NCBI RefSeq assembly: GCF_008704715.1 | Contig: NZ_CP023689.1 | Span: 6,324,001-6,388,000 of the forward strand | Source: Streptomyces chartreusis | GTDB taxonomy: Bacteria; Actinomycetota; Actinomycetes; Streptomycetales; Streptomycetaceae | Reading direction: 5' to 3' | DNA length: 64,000 nucleotides | Shown: piece after piece, positions 42,491 to 49,952 of the stretch | Layout of the letters: every line of letters starts with the position of its first letter | Position numbering within the stretch: the stretch's first letter is position 1 | Made by a program: the position numbers and the translations under genes | The notes under the pieces: model-generated | Database searches by the model: none | Seen by the model: the letters and a program-made list of their open reading frames with translations, nothing else | What the model was told of the DNA's origin: nothing

Positions 42491-42703
42491 ATGACGCCCA
42501 CTCAGTTGTTCCGCGTGGAGAAGGGCAGTCCCGGCCCCGAGGAGCTGGCCGCGCTCACCGCGGTCCTGCTCTCCCGTACGGCCGCCCTGGGCGCCGAGCC
42601 CGACGACCTCTCCCGCCGCCATCGCGCCGTCGCCCGCTGGCGGCGCCTCGAACGCGACCGGGGCTTCACCGGCCCGCGCGGCTGGCGCGGCACCGGCCAC
42701 TGA
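42491..42703 (+). CDS. Acyl-CoA carboxylase epsilon subunit
   Basis: A 70-aa protein of the actinobacterial AccE/PccE type: FRVEKGSPGPEELAALTAVLLSR at the N terminus and FTGPRGWRGTGH at the C terminus. Epsilon subunits bind the alpha/beta complex and raise its activity. It lies 14 bp after the beta-subunit gene. The charged middle (RRHRAVARWRRLERDR) is normal for the family. Confidence 0.85.
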   Translation: MTPTQLFRVEKGSPGPEELAALTAVLLSRTAALGAEPDDLSRRHRAVARWRRLERDRGFTGPRGWRGTGH

Positions 42704-42733
42704 ACCGCAGACCACCCGAGAAGAGGAGCAGCC

Positions 42734-43216
42734 ATGACCACCCCTGACGAGCTGGCGCAGCTGGGCGCCCAGGTCCGTACCCTCGCCGACCGCGCCGCGA
42801 TCACCGAGGTGTGCGACCGCTACGTCCATCACCTGGACGCCGACCGGCACAACGACACCTGGTTCGGCTCGGTGTTCACCGCCGACGTCCATCTCACGTT
42901 CCCCTTCGGCGAGTTCAAGGGCTTCGAGGGGCTCGCGGGCTTCCAGCAGATGGCCCGTACGACCTTCGAGCGCACCCACCACCTCGCCGGGAACTACACG
43001 ATCGAACTCCACCCCGGGGGCGACGAGGACGCGGCGCGGGTGCGTGCCCATCTGATGGCCGTGCATGTGCGCCGGCCCGATGAGCCCGCCGCCCACTTCG
43101 ACATCGGCGGGCACTACGAGGCCGAGCTGACCCGCACCCCGGCGGGCTGGCGCATCCGCCGGTTCACCTTCGACCTGGTGTGGAACGCGGGGCAGGGCCC
43201 GAACCCCGGGCACTGA
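42734..43216 (+). CDS. SnoaL/NTF2-like protein (JadX-like position)
   Basis: A 160-aa protein with the NTF2-like fold of the SnoaL_4 type: LADRAAITEVCDRYVHHLDADRHNDTWFGSVFTADVHL is the usual opening helix pair, and HFDIGGHYEAELTRTPAGWRIRRFTFDLVWNAG the closing strands. Family members serve as cyclases, hydroxylases without cofactors or ligand-binding helpers. A gene of this type follows the carboxylase gene in the jadomycin cluster. The role here is unknown. GAAGAGGAG precedes the ATG. Confidence 0.85.
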   Translation: MTTPDELAQLGAQVRTLADRAAITEVCDRYVHHLDADRHNDTWFGSVFTADVHLTFPFGEFKGFEGLAGFQQMARTTFERTHHLAGNYTIELHPGGDEDAARVRAHLMAVHVRRPDEPAAHFDIGGHYEAELTRTPAGWRIRRFTFDLVWNAGQGPNPGH

Positions 43217-43220
43217 GCGC

Positions 43221-43886
43221 TCAGCCGCCGTCCCGGGGCAGATAGCCGTACAGGAAGGCGTGGACGCCGGCCGCCGCGATGTCGTGCGTCTCGGCGTCGG
43301 TCAGCGCGTCCACGCCGGCCTGGCCGCGGCCCCAGGTGTTGGTGACGAGCACGACGAAGTGCTGGGCGGCGAGTTCGGAGTCCCGCACGTGCAGCAGGCC
43401 GCTCTCGGCGAGCCGGGCCATCCGGGCGGCGAGCGTGCGCTGCACCCGCAGCGGGCCGGCCTTCTGCCAGGCGTCGTGCAGGTCGCCGGGGAAGTTCTCG
43501 CCCTCGGCGTTGATCCGGGCGACGATCGCGAAGTGGTCGGTGAACTCCGGGCGCGGCCGCACCCAGTCCATGGCGAGCGACACCAGGTCGGCCTCCAGGC
43601 CGGCCGCGCTCGACGTACGGCCCAGACATCGCTCGATCATCGCCTCGTGGGCGGCGGCGACCTGCTCCGAGCTCTCGATGAGCACCGTGGAGAACAGCTG
43701 TTCCTTGTTCTCGAAGTGGTTGTAGATCGTGCGCGTCGACACCGACGCCTCGGTGGCGATCATGTCGATGCTGGCGCCCTGGTAGCCGACCCGGCCGAAC
43801 ACCTTCCGGGAGGCGTCCAGGATGGCCCGCCGCTTCTCCGGGAACCCCTTGCGCGGCCTGCCCCGCCCGCTGTCTGCACTGGTCAT
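43221..43886 (-). CDS. TetR-family repressor of the adjacent exporter
   Basis: A 221-aa TetR protein: RPRKGFPEKRRAILDASRKVFGRVGYQGASIDMIATEASVSTRTIYNHFENKEQLF at the N terminus, and a C-terminal domain of the AefR-like type (VVLVTNTWGRGQAG). It is divergent from the exporter gene at 43953, and a palindrome lies in the exporter's promoter spacer, the usual design of a drug-responsive repressor. AGGAGGTG stands before ATG 43886. The jadomycin cluster also has an extra TetR gene (JadR*) controlling a flavin reductase; equivalence is only suggestive. Confidence 0.88.
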   Translation of the reverse strand: MTSADSGRGRPRKGFPEKRRAILDASRKVFGRVGYQGASIDMIATEASVSTRTIYNHFENKEQLFSTVLIESSEQVAAAHEAMIERCLGRTSSAAGLEADLVSLAMDWVRPRPEFTDHFAIVARINAEGENFPGDLHDAWQKAGPLRVQRTLAARMARLAESGLLHVRDSELAAQHFVVLVTNTWGRGQAGVDALTDAETHDIAAAGVHAFLYGYLPRDGG

Positions 43887-43917
43887 GCGGCACCTCCTGG
43901 TCGATTACAACGACCAC

Positions 43918-43946
43918 TTTACACAGTGCAATGCACGTTGTACTTT
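43918..43946 (+). promoter_or_regulatory. Exporter promoter with TetR palindrome, probable leaderless transcript
   Basis: TTTACA (43918-43923) and TACTTT (43941-43946) are 17 bp apart. The 21 bp at 43921-43941 read ACA-N2-GTGCAATGCAC-N2-TGT, with a perfect 11-bp core palindrome. The -10 box ends 6 nt before ATG 43953, and no ribosome-binding site fits, so the transcript probably starts at or next to the ATG. Confidence 0.7.
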
Positions 43947-43952
43947 ACCTTC

Positions 43953-45464
43953 ATGAGCGCATCGCAGAAGCTCGACCGGGCAGGGGTGCCGTCCGGCGCC
44001 GGATCCCCGGACTCCGGGGGCCGCGTCAGGGCCGCGCTGACCCTCGGGTCCGTGCTCCTCGGCTATCTGATCGTCCCGATGGCGATGTCCGGCACCAGCG
44101 TCGCGCTCCCGCGCATCGCCGCCGACCTGGGCGGCAGCGGCGGCGCCCTGCAGTGGGTGGTCACCGGGTACTTCCTCGCCGCGTCCTGCCTGATGCTCGT
44201 CGCGGGCTCGCTCGGCGACCTCTTCGGACGCCGGCGCATCTTCGCCGTCGGTGCGGTGCTCTACGTCGCCAGCACCGCGGCCGCCGCGTTCGCCCCGCAC
44301 ATCCTGGTCCTCGACGCGGCCCGGACCCTGTCCGGCGTGGGCGCGGCCGGCGTGATGGCCGGCGGCGGCGCGATCCTCGGCAGCAGTTTCGAGGGGCCCG
44401 CCCGCACCCGGGCCTTCGCCATGGTCGGCACCACGGTCGGCGTCGGCCTCGCCTTCGGCCCGACCTTCGCGGGCTGGCTGGTCAGCGCCCTCGACTGGCG
44501 CGCGATGTTCGGCGCCTTCGCCGGCGTCGGCCTCCTGCTCGTGATCGGCACGCTGTTCCTGAAGGAATCCGCCGCCGAGCACCGCCCCAGGTTCGATCTG
44601 CCGGGCACCATCGCCTTCGTCCTCGGCATCATCGGCCTGATGTACGGCACCAACCAGGTGGCGTCGGCGGGCTGGACCAGCCCCAGGGTGCTCGGCTTCC
44701 TGGGCGCGGGAGCGCTGATGCTCGTGGTCTTCGTCGCCCTGGAACGGCGCGCCGAACACCCGGTCCTGGACCTGGCGCTGCTGCGCGGCGGCCCCTTCAC
44801 CGGCTGGCTGCTGGCCGCCCTGACCACGGCCGTCGGCACCGTCGGCGTCCTGGTCTACCTGCCGACCTACCTCCAGGGGGCCGGCGACTTCTCCGCCGGG
44901 GACGCGGGCACCCTGATGCTGGCGATGACCCTGCCTGTCCTGGCGGTGCCGCCGCTGGCCGGGAAGCTGGTCAACCAGGGCGTGTCCGCCCGGCTCCTCA
45001 TCACACTGGCCGTCGCCCTGATCGCCGCCGGCAACGCCTGGATGACCGTGCTCGCCCCGGGCTCGGGCGCCGTACAGCTCATCGGCCCGCTGCTGCTGAT
45101 CGGCGTCGGCAACGGCCTGGCCGCCGCGCTGATCGACGCCCAGGCCATGGAGCACGTCGCCCCCGACCGCATCGGCATGGCCTCCGGACTGCTCAACACC
45201 GCCCGCGGCGGCGCCAACGCGCTCGTCCTCGCAGTCTTCGGCGCCGCCCTGATCAGCCTGATGCAGTCCGAGGTCGGCGGCCGCGAGCAGGCAGGACGGG
45301 TGGCCGCGGGCGACCTCGGCGGCGAGTCCCACGCCTTCCTCGCCGAGCAGTACACCGACGCCTGGCACCTCGTGCTGTGGACGGTGGCCGGCCTGTGCGC
45401 GCTGTCCGGCCTGGCCGTCAACCGCCTCGTCGCCGGCACCGCCGCCGGCACGGACAAGGGGTGA
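43953..45464 (+). CDS. MFS exporter, DHA2 (14-helix) type
   Basis: A 503-aa drug/H+ antiporter-type protein with about 14 hydrophobic segments. ALPRIAADLGGSGGALQWVVTGYFLAASCLMLVAGSLGDLFGRRRIF covers helix 2 and the MFS loop, and SGVGAAGVMAGGGAILGSSF is the DHA2-type motif C region. The family exports antibiotics including aromatic polyketides. It is probably de-repressed by a pathway compound through the TetR at 43221, and would be a second exporter after the one at 38786. Confidence 0.9.
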   Translation: MSASQKLDRAGVPSGAGSPDSGGRVRAALTLGSVLLGYLIVPMAMSGTSVALPRIAADLGGSGGALQWVVTGYFLAASCLMLVAGSLGDLFGRRRIFAVGAVLYVASTAAAAFAPHILVLDAARTLSGVGAAGVMAGGGAILGSSFEGPARTRAFAMVGTTVGVGLAFGPTFAGWLVSALDWRAMFGAFAGVGLLLVIGTLFLKESAAEHRPRFDLPGTIAFVLGIIGLMYGTNQVASAGWTSPRVLGFLGAGALMLVVFVALERRAEHPVLDLALLRGGPFTGWLLAALTTAVGTVGVLVYLPTYLQGAGDFSAGDAGTLMLAMTLPVLAVPPLAGKLVNQGVSARLLITLAVALIAAGNAWMTVLAPGSGAVQLIGPLLLIGVGNGLAAALIDAQAMEHVAPDRIGMASGLLNTARGGANALVLAVFGAALISLMQSEVGGREQAGRVAAGDLGGESHAFLAEQYTDAWHLVLWTVAGLCALSGLAVNRLVAGTAAGTDKG

Positions 45465-45469
45465 GCGGG

Positions 45470-46387
45470 ATGCGTACGACACTCCCGACCGCGCCGATGG
45501 GCGCCACCGGCCTCGTCGCCCCCGTCCAGGGACTCGGCTGCATGCGGATGACCGAACCGGCCACCGCGACCGGCCCGTCCGCAGCCGCCACCGTCATCAA
45601 CCGCGCGCTCGACCTCGGCGCCACGATGATCGACACCTCCGACATGTACGGCCGCGGCCGCAACGAGGAGATGGTCGGCCGGGCCGTGCGCCACCGGCGC
45701 GACGAGGCGGTGCTGTGCACCCGCTTCGGCGTGGTCTTCGGCCCCGGCGACAGCTGGTCGATGCGCGGCGACGCCCCCTTCGTACGGGCGTCCTGCGAGG
45801 CCAGCCTGAAGCGGCTCGGCACCGACGTCATCGACCTGTACTACCTCGCCCGCCCGCATGTGAACGTACCCCTGGAGGAGACCATCGGCGCCATGGCCGG
45901 CCTGGTCGCCGAGGGCAAGGTGCGCCACCTCGGGCTCAGCGAGGTCAGCGGCGCGGAACTGCGCCGCGCCCACGCCGTCCACCCCGTCTCGGCCGTGCAG
46001 TCGGAGTGGTCGCTGGGCGCCCGGCGGATCGAGGCGATGGTGCCGGACTGCGTCGAACTCGGCGTCGGGGTCGTGCCGTTCTCGCCGAACGGACGCGGGC
46101 TGCTCAGCGCCCGGGACGACCGCTCGGCGCAGCTCGCCCGCACCTTCCCGGGCCGCGAGGACCTGCCGGGCGTCCTGCGCGACATCGCCACCGGGCACGG
46201 TGTGCGGCCCGGTCAGATCGCGCTGGCCTGGGTGCACCACAGGGCCCGGGTCTGGGGGATCCCCGTCACCCCGATCCCCGGCACCCGGCGCCTGGACCAC
46301 CTTCAGGAGAACGTCGCCGCCGCGGGCATCGCCCTCACCGACACCGAACTGGCCCGGCTCGACGCGGTGTCCCCGGCGGGAGCGTGA
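45470..46387 (+). CDS. Aldo/keto reductase-like protein lacking catalytic Lys and His
   Basis: A 305-aa protein with the AKR barrel pattern: VQGLGCMRMTE, ATMIDTSDMYGRGRNEEMVGRAV (Asp and Tyr of the tetrad), and PVTPIPGTRRLDHLQENVAAAGI (NADPH site). At the lysine position it reads VLCTRFG where ATKFG is usual, and at the histidine position DLYYLARPHVNVP where YYLHRVDP is usual. Two of four catalytic residues appear replaced. It may be a binding protein or use other chemistry. ATG 45470 with AAGGGGTGA is preferred; GTG 45461 is possible. Confidence 0.82.
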   Translation: MRTTLPTAPMGATGLVAPVQGLGCMRMTEPATATGPSAAATVINRALDLGATMIDTSDMYGRGRNEEMVGRAVRHRRDEAVLCTRFGVVFGPGDSWSMRGDAPFVRASCEASLKRLGTDVIDLYYLARPHVNVPLEETIGAMAGLVAEGKVRHLGLSEVSGAELRRAHAVHPVSAVQSEWSLGARRIEAMVPDCVELGVGVVPFSPNGRGLLSARDDRSAQLARTFPGREDLPGVLRDIATGHGVRPGQIALAWVHHRARVWGIPVTPIPGTRRLDHLQENVAAAGIALTDTELARLDAVSPAGA

Positions 46388-46486
46388 GCCACCGGCGGGA
46401 GGGAAGCCACACCGCCACCACCCAGCCACCCCCTCTCATCCCTTCTCACCCCTTATGTGAAGCACTTGATGAAGGAGCACCTCAGC

Positions 46487-47092
46487 ATGTCCACGAACAC
46501 CCTGAAGCTCGCCGTCATCCTCGGCTCCGTCCGTGAGGGCCGGTTCGGCGAGGTCGTGACGCACTGGTTCGCCGGCCTGGCCAAGGAGCACAGCGCCTTC
46601 GACGTCGAGGTCATCGACCTCTCCGAGACCGAGCTGCCGCTCTCCCTGCCGGCGACGCCGCCCGCCATGGCGACCGAGGAGGTGCGCCCGGCCGAGATGC
46701 TCCCGCTCTCCGCGAAGCTGGCCGCGGCCGACGCGTTCGTCGTGGTCACCCCCGAGTACAACCACAGCTTCCCGGCCTCCCTGAAGGCCCTCATCGACTG
46801 GCACTTCACCGAGTGGCAGGCCAAGCCGGTCGGCTTCGTCTCCTACGGCGCCCAGAGCGGCGGCCTGCGCGCCGTCGAGCAGCTGCGCCAGGTCTTCGCC
46901 GAGATGCACGCCGTCACCATCCGCGACGGGCTGGCCTTCCCGTTCTACTGGGAGGCGTTCGGCGAGGACGGCGCCCCGCGTGACGCCGAGGGCACCAACG
47001 GCGCCCTGAAGGTGATGCTCGACGAGCTCGCCTGGTGGGGCAACGCGCTGCACGAGGCCCGCGCCAAGTCCCCCTACAACCCCGAGGCCTGA
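46487..47092 (+). CDS. NADPH-dependent FMN reductase
   Basis: A 201-aa flavodoxin-fold reductase: LAVILGSVREGRFGEVVTHWF binds the FMN phosphate, VVVTPEYNHSFPASLKALIDW and VGFVSYGAQSGGLRAVEQLR complete the flavin site. These enzymes hand over reduced flavin. In angucycline clusters with a JadG/GilOII oxygenase a flavin reductase is required (JadY, GilH), so this protein is a likely partner for the enzyme at 26357. ATG 46487 has AAGGAG 10 nt upstream; earlier ATGs at 46457 and nearby lack a site. Confidence 0.9.
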   Translation: MSTNTLKLAVILGSVREGRFGEVVTHWFAGLAKEHSAFDVEVIDLSETELPLSLPATPPAMATEEVRPAEMLPLSAKLAAADAFVVVTPEYNHSFPASLKALIDWHFTEWQAKPVGFVSYGAQSGGLRAVEQLRQVFAEMHAVTIRDGLAFPFYWEAFGEDGAPRDAEGTNGALKVMLDELAWWGNALHEARAKSPYNPEA

Positions 47093-47190
47093 CGCGGCGA
47101 GGGCGGGGGCAGGTCAGGCCGGCCCCCGCCCTCGTTCCTTTCCCACCGCCCCGTCCCCTCCGCTCACCCCTCCCACTCCCCGGAGAAGTC

Positions 47191-47541
47191 ATGTACATAG
47201 CATACATAGTGCTCGCCGTGATCGTGTCGTTCCTGCTGGTGTTCTCCGGCCGCAGCATGCTGGTCAAGGACAAGGACATCGTGGAGACGCTGACCCGGCT
47301 CGGCGTGCCGAGCAACTGGTACACGATGCTGGCGCTGCTGAAGTTCGCCGGTGCCGCGGGCCTGCTGATCGGCATCTTCTACCGGCCGCTGGGCATCGCC
47401 GCCGCCATCGGCGTGGTGCTCTTCTTCATCGGCGCGGTCATCTCCCACCTGCGGGTGAAGGACGTCAAGGGCGTACCGGTGCCCTTCGTGCTGGTGCTGG
47501 TCTCGGCCGCCCCGCTGGTGCTGGGCCTCGCCACGCTGTGA
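47191..47541 (+). CDS. DoxX-like small membrane protein
   Basis: A 116-aa protein of four predicted helices (YIVLAVIVSFLLVFSG, LALLKFAGAAGLLIGIFYRPLG, IAAAIGVVLFFIGAVIS and VPFVLVLVSAAPLVLGLA). The helix pattern and KFAGAAGLLIG with RLGVPSNWYTMLALLK fit DoxX-like proteins. Members are linked to quinones and redox stress, but few have known functions. CGGAGAA precedes the ATG. It is probably cotranscribed with the FMN reductase. Confidence 0.78.
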   Translation: MYIAYIVLAVIVSFLLVFSGRSMLVKDKDIVETLTRLGVPSNWYTMLALLKFAGAAGLLIGIFYRPLGIAAAIGVVLFFIGAVISHLRVKDVKGVPVPFVLVLVSAAPLVLGLATL

Positions 47542-47638
47542 CGGCGCGCGCCGCACGCGCGCCCGCCCCTCGGCCCGTACGGACGCCCCGTACGGGCCGA
47601 TCGCCCTTGCCCGCCCCCAGCGTCCACCAGGGAGCAGC

Positions 47639-48622
47639 ATGACGCCGACCCCGCGCAGCAGTACGACGACGACCCCGCACGCCGACATGACGACGACCGT
47701 GCGCCGCAGCACGACGACGACCCTGCGCGAGATGCTCGCCCGCGATCTCGCGGCCGCCACGCCCACGTTCTCCTTCGAGTTCTTCGCCCCGAAGACCGAG
47801 TCCGGCACCCGCGGCCTGTGGGACGCCGTACGCCGGATCGAGCCGCTGTCACCCACCTTCGTGTCGGTCACCTACGGGGCGGGAGGCTCCTCGAAGGACC
47901 GCACGGTCGAGGTGACGCGGCGGCTCGCGACCCACACCACGTTGCGGCCGGTCGCCCATCTGACGGCCGTGGACCACAGCGTGGCCGAGCTGCGCCACAT
48001 CATCGGCCAGTACGCCGACGCCGGGGTCCGGGACGTCCTCGTCCTGCGCGGCGACCCGCCCGGCGACCCGAACGGCCCCTGGATCCCGCACCCCGAGGGC
48101 TTCACCCACGCCCATGAACTGGTCGCCCTGGTAAAGGACATCAGCGACTTCAGCGTCGGAGTCGCGGCCTTCCCCGAACGGCACCCGCGCTCACCGGACT
48201 GGGAGAGCGACATCAGGCACTTCGTCGCCAAGTGCCGGGCCGGCGCTGACTACGCGATCACGCAGATGTTCTTCGACGCCGAGGACTACCTGCGCCTGCG
48301 GGACCGGGTGACGGCGGCGGGCTGCACGACGCCGATCATCCCGGAGATCATGCCGGCCACCGACGTACGCCAGATCCGCCGCTTCGCCCAGCTCAGCAAC
48401 GCGTCCTTCCCGGCCGACCTGGCGCAACGCCTGGAGGCCGCCCGCGACGACCCGGCAGAGGGCCACCGCATCGGCGTGGCCCACGCCACGCAGATGGCCG
48501 CCCGCCTGCTGACGGAGGGCGCCCCGGGCCTGCACTACATCACCCTGAACCGCTCACCGGCGACGTACGAGATCCATCGGAATCTGGGGGTCAGGGGGAG
48601 GGCCGTGCGGGCGGCGGCGTAG
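47639..48622 (+). CDS. metF: Methylenetetrahydrofolate reductase, cluster-end copy
   Basis: A 327-aa MTHFR-type barrel: FSFEFFAPKTESGTRGLWDAVRRI, VSVTYGAGGSSKDRT, VLRGDPPGDPNGPW (FAD/folate contacts), GADYAITQMFFDAEDYLRL and GLHYITLNRS at the C terminus. It makes 5-methyl-THF for methionine synthesis. The Thr/Arg-rich first 27 residues are extra. Set at the end of a cluster that also carries metK and an adenosine-kinase-like gene, it looks like part of a methyl-supply set; it could instead be the ordinary chromosomal copy. The 3' end overlaps the convergent gene by 32 bp. Confidence 0.92.
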   Translation: MTPTPRSSTTTTPHADMTTTVRRSTTTTLREMLARDLAAATPTFSFEFFAPKTESGTRGLWDAVRRIEPLSPTFVSVTYGAGGSSKDRTVEVTRRLATHTTLRPVAHLTAVDHSVAELRHIIGQYADAGVRDVLVLRGDPPGDPNGPWIPHPEGFTHAHELVALVKDISDFSVGVAAFPERHPRSPDWESDIRHFVAKCRAGADYAITQMFFDAEDYLRLRDRVTAAGCTTPIIPEIMPATDVRQIRRFAQLSNASFPADLAQRLEAARDDPAEGHRIGVAHATQMAARLLTEGAPGLHYITLNRSPATYEIHRNLGVRGRAVRAAA

Positions 48623-49433
48623 GGGGTGGGCTGGGGGTGAGTGGTGGTGTGGGGGATGGGCCGGGAGCCGGCGCCGGCGCAGGGACAGGGCTGGGGACGG
48701 GCGGTGGCGCCTGCCCCGCTGGGCCTGACGGCGTGTCGTCCTCCAGTTCGCCGCGCAGGGCGGCGATCACGAAGCCCGTCATGCAGGCGAGGAGGATCAG
48801 CGTGATCGGGCCCCAGATCGCCGGCAGCGCCCACATCGGCCAGTCATTTCCCGACTTTGCCCAGAGCGTCAGCAGGGCCGCCGCGCCGATGGCGACACCG
48901 TGCCACCGCACCACGGTCGCCGCCGCGGCGTGACGCCGGTTGCCGCGTGCGAGAAGGGCCCACAGCCCGCCCGCGACGGCGGCCAGCCCGCCGGGGATGC
49001 AGGCGAGCGCGCCGCCCAGCCGGTCCGCGGGCCAGCCCACCGGGCCGTCGGAGGTCTGCTGCCGTCGCCCGTCGGCGTCCCGTACCTCGACGACCCGCCC
49101 GTGCCAGATCACCCCGACGACCTCGTCGTCCGGTTCCATCCCGGAGAGCACCGGACCGGTCTGCCGGAACGTCACGTCCCAGGTCTTGCCCGAGGGCAGC
49201 ACCAGCACGGCTTCCGGTGACCTGTTCCGTTCCCGCCGGTTCGTATCGGCGCTGCGAACGGTGAATTCCTGTTCCCAGAGGCAGGCGGAGGCAGTGACGG
49301 GGACGGACGCGCACTCGGACGCGGCCCGATACTCCCGCTCCCGCTCGAGCGCCCCGCGAACCTGAAGGGCCGAGGCCACCCCGACCCCGAGCACGACGAC
49401 CCCGACCAACAGCCACACCAGGTTCCGCCCCAC
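48591..49433 (-). CDS. Membrane protein with Pro-rich tail, unknown function
   Basis: A 280-aa protein: one N-terminal helix (LVWLLVGVVVLGVGVASAL), an exposed region of about 110 residues with two cysteines (SECASVPVTASACLWEQEF), then three hydrophobic helices (LGGALACIPGGLAAVAGGLWALL, VAIGAAALLTLW, WGPITLILLACMTGFVIAAL) and a cytoplasmic or exposed Pro/Ala-rich tail (PSPVPAPAPAPGPSPTPP). I do not recognise the family. The reading frame overlaps metF at the 3' end. No neighbour hints at a role. Confidence 0.75.
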   Translation of the reverse strand: MGRNLVWLLVGVVVLGVGVASALQVRGALEREREYRAASECASVPVTASACLWEQEFTVRSADTNRRERNRSPEAVLVLPSGKTWDVTFRQTGPVLSGMEPDDEVVGVIWHGRVVEVRDADGRRQQTSDGPVGWPADRLGGALACIPGGLAAVAGGLWALLARGNRRHAAAATVVRWHGVAIGAAALLTLWAKSGNDWPMWALPAIWGPITLILLACMTGFVIAALRGELEDDTPSGPAGQAPPPVPSPVPAPAPAPGPSPTPPLTPSPPPTPPPARPSP

Positions 49434-49447
49434 CGCCCGTCCCTCCC

Positions 49448-49527
49448 CTGAACAGCAAAAACGCCCTCCCGAAGGAGGGCGGAGACTGGGCGCCCCCGGC
49501 AGGACTCGAACCTGCGGCCAAGCGCTT
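49448..49527 (-). repeat. Orphan tRNA-Arg 3' fragment, left att-like site
   Basis: Identical over 80 bp to 52852-52931. It includes the terminator hairpin, the acceptor 3' strand, the T arm and part of the anticodon arm of tRNA-Arg(TCT). Beyond 49527 the similarity fades (GGAAGGGCCCGCTTGG against AGAAGGCGCCTGCTC), so no functional tRNA is encoded here. Confidence 0.8.
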
Positions 49528-49952
49528 GGAAGGGCCCGCTTGGCGTGTCCACCAGAGATCCGCCACTGACCTGGGAAGCTACCCCTTCCGATCGAGGCTT
49601 GTCACCTGCCGTCGATACGCATTCGACACGGCCCGGAGCCGGTTCACGGTCGCCGATAGGAAGAGGGGTCGACGCGGCCGGCGCATGGCCGAACGGTCAT
49701 CCTCCGGTCGCCTCGCCCCTGGCTTCGGCCCGGCTCTCCCAAACCCCTTGCCTGCCTACGGCTTTCGTCGCAGTGACGGGCCTTGCCACTCGACACGAGG
49801 TGATCCAGAAGCAACGGTCTTGGAGGAGAACACGTCGGCTAGGCTGAGCGCTTCGAACTCATGAGTGAGTAGCAACGGGGGTTGCCATATGCCTACTTGG
49901 GTCGGCTTACCATGCTCCGCGCGATCCTCGGGCCGGCCGAGCGGGAGCCGAC
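49528..49952. other. Gap between the att-like repeat and the hydrolase gene
   Basis: I see no convincing gene in these 425 bp. The composition is less GC-rich than the cluster, with an AT-richer stretch around 49850-49890 (AGTGAGTAGCAACG, GCCATATGCC) that may hold the promoter for the gene at 49953. The remainder could be decayed element sequence. Confidence 0.4.

Larger units (their letters stand above)
11022..48622. other. Type II polyketide (angucycline-type) amino-sugar biosynthetic gene cluster
   Basis: The limits are set by function. The left end is the GBL receptor gene and the right end is metF, after which genes are unrelated. The core enzymes (KS-alpha, KS-beta, ACP, ketoreductase, two cyclases, three oxygenases) and their order match the jadomycin plan. 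The deoxysugar genes instead specify an N,N-dimethylated 3-amino-2,3,6-trideoxy-L-hexose. The right boundary is least certain: the block from 43221 on (TetR, exporter, aldo/keto reductase-like protein, flavin reductase, DoxX, metF) could be partly accessory. Confidence 0.85.

Noticed and set aside
11022..48622. Kinamycin/lomaiviticin-type cluster
   Set aside because: No genes for nitrous-acid or hydrazine formation or N-N transfer are seen, although the JadG/AlpJ-type oxygenase is shared.
11022..48622. Ravidomycin-type (gilvocarcin with D-ravidosamine) cluster
   Set aside because: A 2,3-dehydratase and 5-epimerase are present and a 3,4-ketoisomerase is not, so the sugar is a 2-deoxy L-sugar rather than ravidosamine.
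49448..49560. A second tRNA-Arg gene
   Set aside because: Only the 3' half and terminator match; the D arm and 5' acceptor strand cannot be formed, so it is an att-like fragment.
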